NCBI RefSeq assembly: GCF_003289945.1
Contig: NZ_QMBP01000007.1
Span: 1 to 64,000 of the forward strand
Reading direction: 5' to 3'
Origin: Mesorhizobium hawassense
GTDB lineage: Bacteria > Pseudomonadota > Alphaproteobacteria > Rhizobiales > Rhizobiaceae
Length of the DNA: 64,000 nucleotides
In this document: one piece after another, positions 44,421-52,615 of the stretch
Layout: every line of letters starts with the position of its first letter
Position numbering within the stretch: position 1 is the first letter of the stretch
Program-made: the position numbers and the translations under genes
Notes under the pieces: model-generated
Databases searched by the model: none
What the model was told of the DNA's origin: nothing
The model's input: the letters and a program-made list of their open reading frames with translations, nothing else

Positions 44421-45836
44421 TCAGGATGCGAGCGATCTTGCACATTCGCAGATGACATTGAAGGCCGCGTCGACGTCCGCCGCCGTCGATTCGAACTGAC
44501 CGGCCTGGAAACGGATGGCGACCCGTCCGTCGACCCGCGTCTGCGTCAGATAGATTCGCCCATCTGCATTGATGGCGTCGACCAGGCGCAGATTGTGCTC
44601 GTCCGGATCGATGCCCGACGGCGCCCGGTGCCGGAAGGAAAACAGCGACAGCATCGGTTCGCTGACGAGCTCGAAATCCGCTTCCTTGGCCAATCGCACG
44701 GCCAGTCCTTCGCTCCAGGCGACGTGGTTGCGGATCATGGCGCGCAGGCCCTCAAGCCCATGAGCGCGCAGCAGGAACCAGAGTTTCAGCGCGCGGAAGC
44801 GGCGGCCGAGCGGCACCGACCATTCCGAATAGTTGATGATGCCGTCATGGCCACGCGTCTTCAGATAGTCCGGCTTGATCGCCAGCGTGCGCACCAAGTC
44901 TTCCGGCTCGCGCACGAACTGGATCGAGCAATCGAATTGCGCGCCCAGCCACTTATGCGGGTTGAAGACGATGAAATCGGCGCCTTCGACGCCGGTCCAG
45001 AAATGCCGGTATTCCGGACAGATCATCGCCGACCCGGCCCAGGCGGCATCGACATGCAGGTAAAGCCCGTGCCGCTTCGCGACAGCGGCCACCGCCGCAA
45101 TGTCGTCGGTCCCGCCTGTGCTGGTGCCGCCGACGCAAGCGATGATGCCGGCAGGCAGCAGGCCGGCTTCGCGATCGGCGATGATCACGGCTTCCAGTGC
45201 GACGGTGTCCATGGCGCGAAAACGTCCGCTGACCGGGATGCGGACGAGGTTTTCCTCGCCGATGCCCGAGACCCAGATGGCGCGGTCGATCGAGGTATGG
45301 ACCTGGTCGGAGGAATAGACGCGCAGCTTGCCCTGCCCGGTCAGTCCCTTTTTGTTGCCTTGCCAGTCAAGCGCCCGCTCGCGCATGGTGAGCACCGCGG
45401 CAAGCGTCGCCGACGAAGCCGAATCCTGGATGACGCCCGAAAAATCTTCCGGCAGGCCGAGCGCCTGGCGCATCCAGTCGACGATGCGCATCTCGAGCTC
45501 GGTCGCCGCCGGCGAAGTCTGCCACAGCATGCATTGCGCGGCCATCGCCGAGACCAGATATTCCGCGACAACCGAGACTGGCGCCGCATTGGCCGGAAAG
45601 TAAGCGAAGAAACGCGGATGCTGCCAGTGCGTCATGCCCGGCACGATCTTGGCTTCGAAATCGGCGAAGATCTTTTCCATCGGCTCGGGCAATTCTGGCG
45701 GCGAGGCTTCGATGCTCCTGAAGATCTCACCCGGCGCGATGGCCGGCCGCACCGGACGGTCGCGCAGGCCGGCGCGGTAATCGACGCCCCAATCGGCCGC
45801 CCGCCTCGACCAGTCGCGGAATTCCTGATTGTCCAT
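44421..45836 (-). CDS. Pyridoxal-dependent decarboxylase (aromatic amino acid decarboxylase family)
   Basis: A 471-residue group II PLP decarboxylase. The PLP lysine lies in VFNPHKWLGAQFDCS. Other family blocks are GMTHWQHPRFFAYFPAN, DSASSATLAAVLTMRER, YSSDQVHTSIDRA, CVGGTSTGGTDDI and LYLHVDAAWAGSAM with the Asp that contacts the pyridine nitrogen. It closely follows the aromatic-L-amino-acid decarboxylase pattern (DOPA, tryptophan or tyrosine decarboxylase), but the specificity cannot be read from sequence alone. A TCCTCC complement (GGAGGA) precedes the ATG. A palindrome lies 59-70 bases upstream. Confidence 0.9.
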   Translation of the reverse strand: MDNQEFRDWSRRAADWGVDYRAGLRDRPVRPAIAPGEIFRSIEASPPELPEPMEKIFADFEAKIVPGMTHWQHPRFFAYFPANAAPVSVVAEYLVSAMAAQCMLWQTSPAATELEMRIVDWMRQALGLPEDFSGVIQDSASSATLAAVLTMRERALDWQGNKKGLTGQGKLRVYSSDQVHTSIDRAIWVSGIGEENLVRIPVSGRFRAMDTVALEAVIIADREAGLLPAGIIACVGGTSTGGTDDIAAVAAVAKRHGLYLHVDAAWAGSAMICPEYRHFWTGVEGADFIVFNPHKWLGAQFDCSIQFVREPEDLVRTLAIKPDYLKTRGHDGIINYSEWSVPLGRRFRALKLWFLLRAHGLEGLRAMIRNHVAWSEGLAVRLAKEADFELVSEPMLSLFSFRHRAPSGIDPDEHNLRLVDAINADGRIYLTQTRVDGRVAIRFQAGQFESTAADVDAAFNVICECARSLAS

Positions 45837-45894
45837 ATTTTCCTCCCAGCAGCCGTCGAAGATACCGGCTGGTCGAACCGTTCTCAGTTTTTAA

Positions 45895-45906
45895 TTAACA
45901 TGTTAA
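45895..45906. promoter_or_regulatory. Palindrome TTAACATGTTAA upstream of the decarboxylase
   Basis: A perfect 12-base palindrome in an AT-rich patch between the decarboxylase start (45836) and the end of the Anbu gene (45939). Its position suits an operator or promoter element of the decarboxylase. No regulator gene is adjacent. Confidence 0.35.
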
Positions 45907-45938
45907 ATATGATGAGGCAACGGTGCAGCCGAAAAGTC

Positions 45939-46670
45939 CTACCCCGGAAAATCCGGCAGATTTGAAAAGGCGATTTTCAGCGCGCTGGACCAGCCGTCGG
46001 AAATCGTGCGGTAATAGGGATCGTCCTGGCCGATGCGCCGGTTCAGGCCGACTTTGAACGCATCCTGTTCCAGGAACAGCAGGTCGAGCGGCAGCCCGAC
46101 CGAGAGGTTGGATTTCAGCGTCGAATCGAACGACACCAGAAGCAGCTTCACCGTCTCGGCCAGGCTCATCGCCCGGTCATAGGCGCGGATGATGATCGGC
46201 TTGCCGTATTTCGTCTCGCCGATCTGGAAGAACGGCGTGTCGTCGGTCGACTCGATGAAATTGCCTTCCGGGTAGATCATGAACAGCCTTGGCGGGCTGC
46301 CCTTGATCTGGCCGCCGAGAATGAAGGAGGCGTTGAAATAGGAATCCGCCTTCTCGCCGTCCGGCGAGGCATGCGCGATCACTTCCTTGACCGTGTCGCC
46401 GACCAGCCGCACCGTCTGATACATGGACGGCGTCTCGAGCAGCTTCTCATGGCGGTCGCCGACCGCCTTGTTGCGCTCGTCGAGCAGGCTGACCACGGCC
46501 TGTGTCGTGGCAAGGTTGCCCGCCGACATCAACACGATGACGCGTTCGCCCGGCTGTTCCCAGACATGCATCTTCTTGAAGGTCGAGATCGAATCCATGC
46601 CGGCATTGGTGCGAGTGTCCGACATGAACACGAGCCCGCGATCGATCTTGAGGCCGACGCAATAGGTCAC
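45939..46670 (-). CDS. Anbu proteasome-like Ntn hydrolase
   Basis: A 243-residue protein of the Anbu (ancestral beta subunit) family, also called bacterial proteasome homologue. It begins MTYCVGLKIDRGLVFMSDTR, so removal of Met exposes Thr2, the expected N-terminal nucleophile; D18 and K33 lie in the usual catalytic spacing. FNASFILGGQIKG and AYDRAMSLAETVKLLLVSFDST are family blocks. Solved Anbu structures form open-ring or helical assemblies, and peptidase activity is weak or unproven. It is the last gene of a four-gene cluster (ATP-grasp, alpha-E, transglutaminase-like, Anbu) on the same strand, 34 bases after its neighbour. Confidence 0.93.
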   Translation of the reverse strand: MTYCVGLKIDRGLVFMSDTRTNAGMDSISTFKKMHVWEQPGERVIVLMSAGNLATTQAVVSLLDERNKAVGDRHEKLLETPSMYQTVRLVGDTVKEVIAHASPDGEKADSYFNASFILGGQIKGSPPRLFMIYPEGNFIESTDDTPFFQIGETKYGKPIIIRAYDRAMSLAETVKLLLVSFDSTLKSNLSVGLPLDLLFLEQDAFKVGLNRRIGQDDPYYRTISDGWSSALKIAFSNLPDFPG

Positions 46671-46704
46671 ATGGTTGCTCTCTTGCTAGCGATTCCGGCG
46701 TGGA

Positions 46705-47499
46705 TTACTGCTCTACCGTGACGGTGACGGCAAGCCTCTCCTGCGCCTGCCCCAGCAGTATCCCCGACACCGGCGAGGCATCGCGATAGTCGCGCCCCAT
46801 CGCCACCCGCACATAGCGTTCGTCGGGAGAGATACAATTCGCCGGGTCGAAGGCAACCCAGCCGAGCCCCACGACATAGGCTTCGGCCCAGGCATGGCTC
46901 GCCGCCTGCTCGACGGCCGCATCCATCATCAGATAGCCGCTGATATAGCGGGCGGGAAAGCCAAGCGCGCCGGCCGCGGCGATGAAGATGTGGCTGTGGT
47001 CCTGGCAGACGCCGGATTTCAGCGCCAGCGCTTCTTCCGCGGGCGTCACGACGCTGGTCGTGCCCGGCTTGTAGGCGACGCGTTCGCGGATCGCGCCCAT
47101 CAATGTGTGCAGCCGCTCGATTTCTGTCCCCTGCCCGACCGTGCCGGCCAGTTCACGAATGCCCTCGCCGGCGGCGGTGAGCTGGGTCTGTTGGGCGAAC
47201 AGCCAAAGCGGCGCAAAGCCCTGATGCGGCCCGGTTATGCCGGCCGTGTCATGCGTCGTCACCTCGCCCGCCGCCTCGACGACGATTGCGCTGTAGCCGC
47301 TCTCGGCGCTCAAGAGCCGCGTATCGTTGCCGAAATGGTCGGTAAAGCGCACCTCCTCGCGCGCGCCTTCCACCTTGATCGCCCATGAGCCGACGGTCTG
47401 CGTGCGCCCGCTGGAAGGCATCAGCCGCAGCCGCTGCAGCAGATACTGCACGGGCGTATCGTAGTGATATTCGGTGCGATGGGAGATCTTGAGCCGCAT
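46705..47499 (-). CDS. Transglutaminase-like cysteine peptidase family protein
   Basis: A 264-residue protein. The N-terminal half is the bacterial transglutaminase-like N domain (MRLKISHRTEYHYDTPVQYL). The C-terminal half is the papain-like core with the complete triad C165 (KSGVCQDHSH), H202 (AASHAWAEAY) and D218 (VAFDPAN). It could cleave or form an isopeptide or peptide bond. In Anbu clusters this gene is nearly always present. It sits 21 bases downstream of the alpha-E gene. Confidence 0.93.
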   Translation of the reverse strand: MRLKISHRTEYHYDTPVQYLLQRLRLMPSSGRTQTVGSWAIKVEGAREEVRFTDHFGNDTRLLSAESGYSAIVVEAAGEVTTHDTAGITGPHQGFAPLWLFAQQTQLTAAGEGIRELAGTVGQGTEIERLHTLMGAIRERVAYKPGTTSVVTPAEEALALKSGVCQDHSHIFIAAAGALGFPARYISGYLMMDAAVEQAASHAWAEAYVVGLGWVAFDPANCISPDERYVRVAMGRDYRDASPVSGILLGQAQERLAVTVTVEQ

Positions 47500-47520
47500 A
47501 ACGCCCGCCCTCAGCTTTAC

Positions 47521-48462
47521 TCAGTAGAACCGGTAATCCTGGGCGATCTCGTCGCCCAGCCTGGTGTTGTCGCGAATGAACTCGGCCAGGAACTCGTGCA
47601 AGCCGTGATCGAATATGTCCTTGATCGACCCCCGCTTGAGCAGCGCCTGGATCTTCTCGGCCGTGCCGTGGCAGGCATGGCGCGCGCCATAGTCGTCGGC
47701 GAGGAATTTCAGATGCTCGCCGAGGAAGCGGTAGCAGAAGGTCAGCGAGCGCGGCATGCGCACATTGAGGATCAGATAGTCGGCAATGTTCGTCGGCTTA
47801 TAGTCGGCTTCATAAACCCATCGATAGGAGCGATGCGCCGACACCGAACGCAGGATCGACTCCCACTGGTAGTTGTCCAGCGTCGAGCCGACCCAGGACA
47901 GCGACGGCAGCAACACGTAATATTTCACGTCGAGGATGCGCGCCGTGTTGTCGGCGCGCTCGACATAGGTGCCGAGCTGCGAGAAATCGAAAATCTCGTT
48001 GCGCAGCATCGTGCCATAGAACGATCCGCGGATCAGCGCCGTCTCGCGCTTGATGGCGTCCAGCACCGTCGGCAGGTCGCGTTCGTCGATCGGCCTCGCC
48101 AGCATTCGCTTCAGCGACATCCAGGCTTCGTTGATGCTTTCCCAGGTCTCGCGCGTCAGCGCCGTGCGCACCATGCGCGCATTGTTGCGCGCCGTCTCGA
48201 TCGACGACATCGTACTCGACGGGTTCGAGATGTCGCGCAGCAGGAAGTCGGAGACATTGGCGGCTGTATAGTCCTGGTATTTCTGGCTGAAGGCGATGTC
48301 CGAGCCGGCGCTGAGCAGCACCGAGTTCCATTCCTCCGACGCGCTTTGCGTGCGCGTCAGCGCCATGCGCAATCCGGCATCGACCAGGCGCGCCATGTTT
48401 TCGGCCCGCTCGATATAGCGGTTCATCCAGTAGAGACCGTTGGCGGTGCGGCCGAGAAGCAT
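47521..48462 (-). CDS. Alpha-E domain-containing protein
   Basis: A 313-residue all-helical protein of the alpha-E (COG2307) family. Typical features are the start MLLGRTANGLYWMNRYIERAENMARLVDAGLRMAL, LxxLxWxGSxLD-like LPSLSWVGSTLDNYQW, and NVRMPRSLTFCYRFLGEHL. The family always accompanies circularly permuted ATP-grasp enzymes and transglutaminase-like proteins in putative peptide-ligation systems. Its own activity is unknown. It lies 119 bases after the ATP-grasp gene. Confidence 0.93.
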   Translation of the reverse strand: MLLGRTANGLYWMNRYIERAENMARLVDAGLRMALTRTQSASEEWNSVLLSAGSDIAFSQKYQDYTAANVSDFLLRDISNPSSTMSSIETARNNARMVRTALTRETWESINEAWMSLKRMLARPIDERDLPTVLDAIKRETALIRGSFYGTMLRNEIFDFSQLGTYVERADNTARILDVKYYVLLPSLSWVGSTLDNYQWESILRSVSAHRSYRWVYEADYKPTNIADYLILNVRMPRSLTFCYRFLGEHLKFLADDYGARHACHGTAEKIQALLKRGSIKDIFDHGLHEFLAEFIRDNTRLGDEIAQDYRFY

Positions 48463-48581
48463 GTGAGGCCCTTCGGGCTAGTGAGTAGAGATTAGTGAGT
48501 TTGCAGTAGTAAATAGTTGAATCTCAATGGAATATGGCATTTCCTGTCCCTCTGCTTCTACTCGGTCTGCTGCCTACTCGC

Positions 48582-49994
48582 TCAGTCATCGAGTACCCAG
48601 GTGTCCTTCGTCCCACCGCCTTGCGAGGAGTTGACGACCAGCGAGCCCTGCTTGAGTGCGACACGCGTCAAGCCCCCCGGAACGATCTGGATGCGGTCCG
48701 AGACCAGCACGTAGGGTCTCAGATCGACGTGGCGCGGCGACAGGCCCTTCTCGGTCAGGATCGGACAGGTCGACAGCGCCAGCGTCGGTTGGGCGATGTA
48801 GTTCGAGGGCTTGGCCTGCAGCTTCTTGGCGAATTCCTGGCATTCCTTCTTGGTCGCCGCCGGGCCTACCAGCATGCCGTAGCCGCCGGAGCCGTGCACT
48901 TCCTTGATGACGAGTTCATGGATGTGCTCGAGCACGTATTTGAGGCTGTCCGGCTCCGAGCAGCGCCAGGTCGGGATGTTGCCGAGGATCGCCTTGCGGC
49001 CGGTGTAGAACTCGACGATCTCGGGCATGTAGGAATAGATCGCCTTGTCGTCGGCGATGCCGGTTCCCGGTGCGTTGGCGATGGTGATGTTGCCAGCGCG
49101 GTAGACATCCATGATGCCCGGCACGCCAAGCGCGGAATCCGGCCGGAAGGTCAGCGGATCGAGGAACGAGTCGTCGACGCGCCGGTAGAGCACATCGATC
49201 TGCTTGTAGCCTTCGGTCGTGCGCATCGCGACATGACCGTCGACGACACGCAGGTCCTGCCCTTCGACGAGTTGCACGCCCATCTGGTCGGCGAGGAAGG
49301 CGTGCTCGAAATAGGCCGAGTTGTAGGAACCGGGCGTCAGCACCGCGATTGTCGGCGTGCCCTTGGTGCTTTGCGGCCGCACCGCTGCCAGCGACTGGCG
49401 CAGAAGCTGCGGGTAGTTCTCCACCGGCCGCACCTTGATCTTCTGGAACAGCTCCGGAAAGAGCTGCATCATCGTCTCGCGGTTCTCCAGCATATAGGAG
49501 ACGCCCGACGGCGTGCGGGCATTGTCCTCCAGCACGTAGAACTCGTTTTCCGAGATGCGGACGATGTCGACGCCGATGATATGGGTATAGACGCCGGCCG
49601 GCGGCCTGACACCGATCATCTCGGGCAGGAAGGCCTCGTTCTTGGCGACCAGATCCCTGGGCACGCGCCCGGCGCGCAGGATCTCCTGGCGGTGATAGAT
49701 GTCGTCGAGAAAGGCGTTAAGCGCCTGCACGCGCTGCTCGATGCCCTGCGTCAGCCGGCGCCATTCCTGGCCGGAAAGGATGCGCGGCACGATGTCGAAA
49801 GGGATCAGCCGCTCGGAAGCTTCCTGCTCGCCATAGACGGCAAAGGTGATGCCGGTCTTGCGGAATACCCGCTCGGCATCCTGCATTTTCTCGGTAAGCC
49901 TGGCCGGGTCCTGCTCCTTCAGCCAGCGATCGTAAGCCTCATAAGGTGTTCTCAATCCGGAAATTTCCGGAAGCATTTCGTCGAACGCTGCCAA
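48582..49994 (-). CDS. Circularly permuted type 2 ATP-grasp protein
   Basis: A 470-residue ligase-like protein (COG2308). Blocks include YEAYDRWLKEQDP, GVDIVRISENEFYVLEDNARTPSGVSYMLENR, TPGSYNSAYFEHAFLADQMG, and VIKEVHGSGGYGMLVGP, the Gly-rich ATP-binding loop. ATP-grasp enzymes join a carboxylate to an amine through acyl phosphate. Three in-frame starts exist. TTG at 49994 (giving AAFDEMLPE) has GAGGGGAG at about seven bases and was chosen; ATG at 50018 or 50051 would add 8 or 19 residues. First gene of the Anbu cluster. Confidence 0.9.
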   Translation of the reverse strand: MAAFDEMLPEISGLRTPYEAYDRWLKEQDPARLTEKMQDAERVFRKTGITFAVYGEQEASERLIPFDIVPRILSGQEWRRLTQGIEQRVQALNAFLDDIYHRQEILRAGRVPRDLVAKNEAFLPEMIGVRPPAGVYTHIIGVDIVRISENEFYVLEDNARTPSGVSYMLENRETMMQLFPELFQKIKVRPVENYPQLLRQSLAAVRPQSTKGTPTIAVLTPGSYNSAYFEHAFLADQMGVQLVEGQDLRVVDGHVAMRTTEGYKQIDVLYRRVDDSFLDPLTFRPDSALGVPGIMDVYRAGNITIANAPGTGIADDKAIYSYMPEIVEFYTGRKAILGNIPTWRCSEPDSLKYVLEHIHELVIKEVHGSGGYGMLVGPAATKKECQEFAKKLQAKPSNYIAQPTLALSTCPILTEKGLSPRHVDLRPYVLVSDRIQIVPGGLTRVALKQGSLVVNSSQGGGTKDTWVLDD

Positions 49995-50162
49995 TCGCGT
50001 ACTCCCCTCTGAGACCATTTCACTGGCCCCGCCGGAGAAAATCAAGCGCAATCGGTGATTTAAAGCGCGATGCAGGCCACTCTACGCAAATTGCCTGAAA
50101 TTAGGGCATAAGCGGCAAGGTCGGGTCAGTTCCTGCTTCCCGGCCAGGCAGCGCCGGGCCGG

Positions 50163-50399
50163 TCAGAACGCCCTGAAAGTCACGATGGTGAACGTGTCCT
50201 TGATTCCCGGCAGAATCTGCACCCGCTCGTTGACGAAGTGGCCGACGTCTTCCTCATCGTCGATATAGAACTTGGCGAGCAGGTCGAAATTGCCGGCGGT
50301 CGAATAGATCTCGGAGGCGATCTCGGCATCGGCGAGCGCGCTGGCGACCTCGTAGGACTTGCCCAGATCGCATTTAATCTGCACGAAAAATGCCTTCAT
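50163..50399 (-). CDS. Stand-alone Lrp/AsnC ligand-binding (RAM) domain protein
   Basis: A 78-residue protein that consists only of the Lrp/AsnC effector domain: MKAFFVQIKCDLGKSYEVASALAD, IYSTAGNFDLLAKFYID, then GHFVNERVQILPGIKDTFTIVTF. There is no helix-turn-helix. Such stand-alone domains bind amino acids and form rings or can join full Lrp proteins. Target unknown. Single gene, divergent from DUF4864. Confidence 0.88.
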   Translation of the reverse strand: MKAFFVQIKCDLGKSYEVASALADAEIASEIYSTAGNFDLLAKFYIDDEEDVGHFVNERVQILPGIKDTFTIVTFRAF

Positions 50400-50610
50400 T
50401 GCCCGGTCCTGCCAGCCTTCAACGCGAATAAGCGGCCCTTGTGGCAGACTGCCGCCCGGCTTTCAAGCATTACGCGGCACGCGCTTCAAAGAGAGCCTGA
50501 TCACGCCCCTGGCGGCGAAATCGTGGAATCTTCGCTGGTTGGTGAAACCACGCCATGCCGCGATGCGTATGTTAGATTGCGTTCGCCAAGCGAATTCCGG
50601 GAGGCAGGCC

Positions 50611-51030
50611 ATGCGCCGCTTATTGTTCGCATTAGCTCTAGTTCCAATGTTGATAGCCTCGCTTGCCTTCGCCGGCGACGCCGAGGTCAAGGCCGCGCAG
50701 ACGGTCATCGACAGCCAGTTGAAGGCCTTCATCGCCGATGACGGCGCCGCCGCCTACAGTTTCGCCGCGCCGAATGTGAAGCAGATCTTTCCGACCGTCG
50801 ACACCTTCATGAACATGGTCACGAACGGCTACGCGCCGGTGCGCAAGCCCCGGTCCTATTCCTTCGGCAAGGTCGAGCAGACCGGACCCGGTTCGATCAT
50901 CCAGCAGGTGCTGATCGTCGGGCCTGACGGCAAGGACTATGAAGCGGTCTATACGCTGCAGCAGCAGGCGGACGGCAGTTTCAAGATCACCGGCTGCAGC
51001 TTGCGGGCCTCGGCGTCGGTCAGCACCTGA
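50611..51030 (+). CDS. DUF4864 domain-containing exported protein
   Basis: A 139-residue protein with a signal peptide (MRRLLFALALVPMLIASLAFA). The mature domain matches DUF4864: AAQTVIDSQLKAFIADDGAAAYSFAAPNVKQIFP, then VTNGYAPVRKPRSYSFG, and a late VYTLQQQADGSFKITGCSL. It probably has an NTF2-like fold; function is unknown. GGGAGG precedes the ATG at 50611. The frame is open about 250 bases upstream, but the signal peptide decides the start. Confidence 0.85.
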   Translation: MRRLLFALALVPMLIASLAFAGDAEVKAAQTVIDSQLKAFIADDGAAAYSFAAPNVKQIFPTVDTFMNMVTNGYAPVRKPRSYSFGKVEQTGPGSIIQQVLIVGPDGKDYEAVYTLQQQADGSFKITGCSLRASASVST

Positions 51031-51058
51031 GCTCGCACAGCGGGGCCTGGTCGGCTGG

Positions 51059-52516
51059 TCAATCTCGGCGGCTATAGAGGGTCCAGCCCAAACCGGAGAG
51101 GCCCCAGAAGGCAGAGTCATCTGCTCGTTGGTAGGCAAGCGCACAATCGAAATCCACCCGTTCCGGCTGTTTTTGGGGATCACCTTCCAGAATCAGCCAG
51201 TCCGCGCGGCCGGCACAAATCTTGTCCTGGGTGATGAGCGATGCCTGGCGGCCCTTGCGCGCCGCGAAGTAGTCGACCACCATGCCGGTGCGGAAATCGA
51301 CATTGGTGGCAAAGGTGGTGGCGCCGTTCTTTGTCATCTCGTCCACCATGCCGGAATAGGAACCGCGCCCATACTCATAGAAACGGGCCAGCGACGCCAT
51401 GCTGCTGCCTGCCACGAGCAGGAGTATCCCGGTGGCGCAAATCCTTCTCGCCCCGCCGGCGTCGAAGCCGCGTCCGATCACGTCTCCGGCCCAAAGCAGC
51501 AACAAGGCTCCGCTGACGATGAAATAGCGCGGGAATTCGAGACTCGGCAGACGCGCCACCGCCATCAAGGCGGGTAGCCCGACGATGCCGATGACATAGA
51601 GACTGGTCCGGCGATCGCGCGAGACGACGGCATATGCCAAAACCAAGGCGTAGACGACCGCGATGCATGCCCAGTCGCTGATCCAGTTCGGCAGACCGAA
51701 AAGATAGCGGATCATTCCGCCATATCCGACGGCGAAATTCTCGAGCGAGAACGAGGAAACCCCGCCGATCCTGAAACTGAACAATCGAGCGCCCACGACC
51801 ATTGCCGCGCCAAGCGGAAGCACGGCAAGGAAAGCCGGCAGGAAGACCTGGACAAGCTCGCTGTTGACGACATTCAGACTGCGGTTGCGTTGCCAGCTAA
51901 GCCACGCCGTCCAAGCCATGAGCACCACCACCGTTTCGATCATCGTCAGATGCCAGAGGAAGCCAAGCAGAATTGCCGCTGCCAGGGCGAGGCCGTACGA
52001 ACCCTGCTTGTCGAGCCGGCGTTCTAGGAGAGCCACGGCAACGAGCGTGAACAGCACCAGGCCAGCATAGCCACGCGCCTCCGAGCCGTAGTGAACCATC
52101 GGATAGCTCACCGCGAACAGCAGCACCGACGCAGCCATTGCCGAGCGTCCGCGCGATATCGCCGCGGCTGCAATGATGGTGCACGCCCCGAGCGTTATCG
52201 ACAGGCCGCGCTGGACGAGCGGCGCGGCATCGGGGCCGACGACATACTGATAGATCGAATTGAGGTAGTGGTTGTTGTCGTGGTTTATACGCCAGAATAT
52301 CTGGTCGATCGACGTCAGGGGAGCCACCAGCGAGATGCTCCAGAGCTCGTCTTGCCAGAGATCCCCGCGCGCTCCGAGCAGACGCAAGGACAGGCCGGCA
52401 AGCACGATCACCGAAATCAGAAGTAATAGACCGACGCTCCGTTGCCGCGTTGCCACCAGTTCCAGTCGGTCAGCATATATATTAGTACTTGCTACATTAC
52501 GAAATGCGGTTGACAT
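51059..52516 (-). CDS. GT-C type membrane glycosyltransferase-like protein
   Basis: A 485-residue protein with about ten or eleven membrane segments and the layout of GT-C/GT39 (ArnT/PMT-like) glycosyltransferases. The first periplasmic loop has the acidic WQDELWSISLVAPL motif, where the D-E pair is the expected catalytic or metal site, followed by NHDNNHYLNSIYQYV. Donors in this fold are polyprenyl-linked sugars; acceptor unknown. ATG at 52516 was chosen; 12 more codons are open upstream. The 5' end and upstream 100 bases are much richer in A/T than the surroundings, suggesting transfer. It sits downstream of tgt in the same direction. Confidence 0.75.
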   Translation of the reverse strand: MSTAFRNVASTNIYADRLELVATRQRSVGLLLLISVIVLAGLSLRLLGARGDLWQDELWSISLVAPLTSIDQIFWRINHDNNHYLNSIYQYVVGPDAAPLVQRGLSITLGACTIIAAAAISRGRSAMAASVLLFAVSYPMVHYGSEARGYAGLVLFTLVAVALLERRLDKQGSYGLALAAAILLGFLWHLTMIETVVVLMAWTAWLSWQRNRSLNVVNSELVQVFLPAFLAVLPLGAAMVVGARLFSFRIGGVSSFSLENFAVGYGGMIRYLFGLPNWISDWACIAVVYALVLAYAVVSRDRRTSLYVIGIVGLPALMAVARLPSLEFPRYFIVSGALLLLWAGDVIGRGFDAGGARRICATGILLLVAGSSMASLARFYEYGRGSYSGMVDEMTKNGATTFATNVDFRTGMVVDYFAARKGRQASLITQDKICAGRADWLILEGDPQKQPERVDFDCALAYQRADDSAFWGLSGLGWTLYSRRD

Positions 52517-52615
52517 GTCTAATTTCAGCAAATCTGCGCCGACCTTTACCAAAGCATGGCAAAGGATACTTACTCTTCATTTGATTTATGAAAAGTTTTC
52601 TGACGGCTTCGCTGA

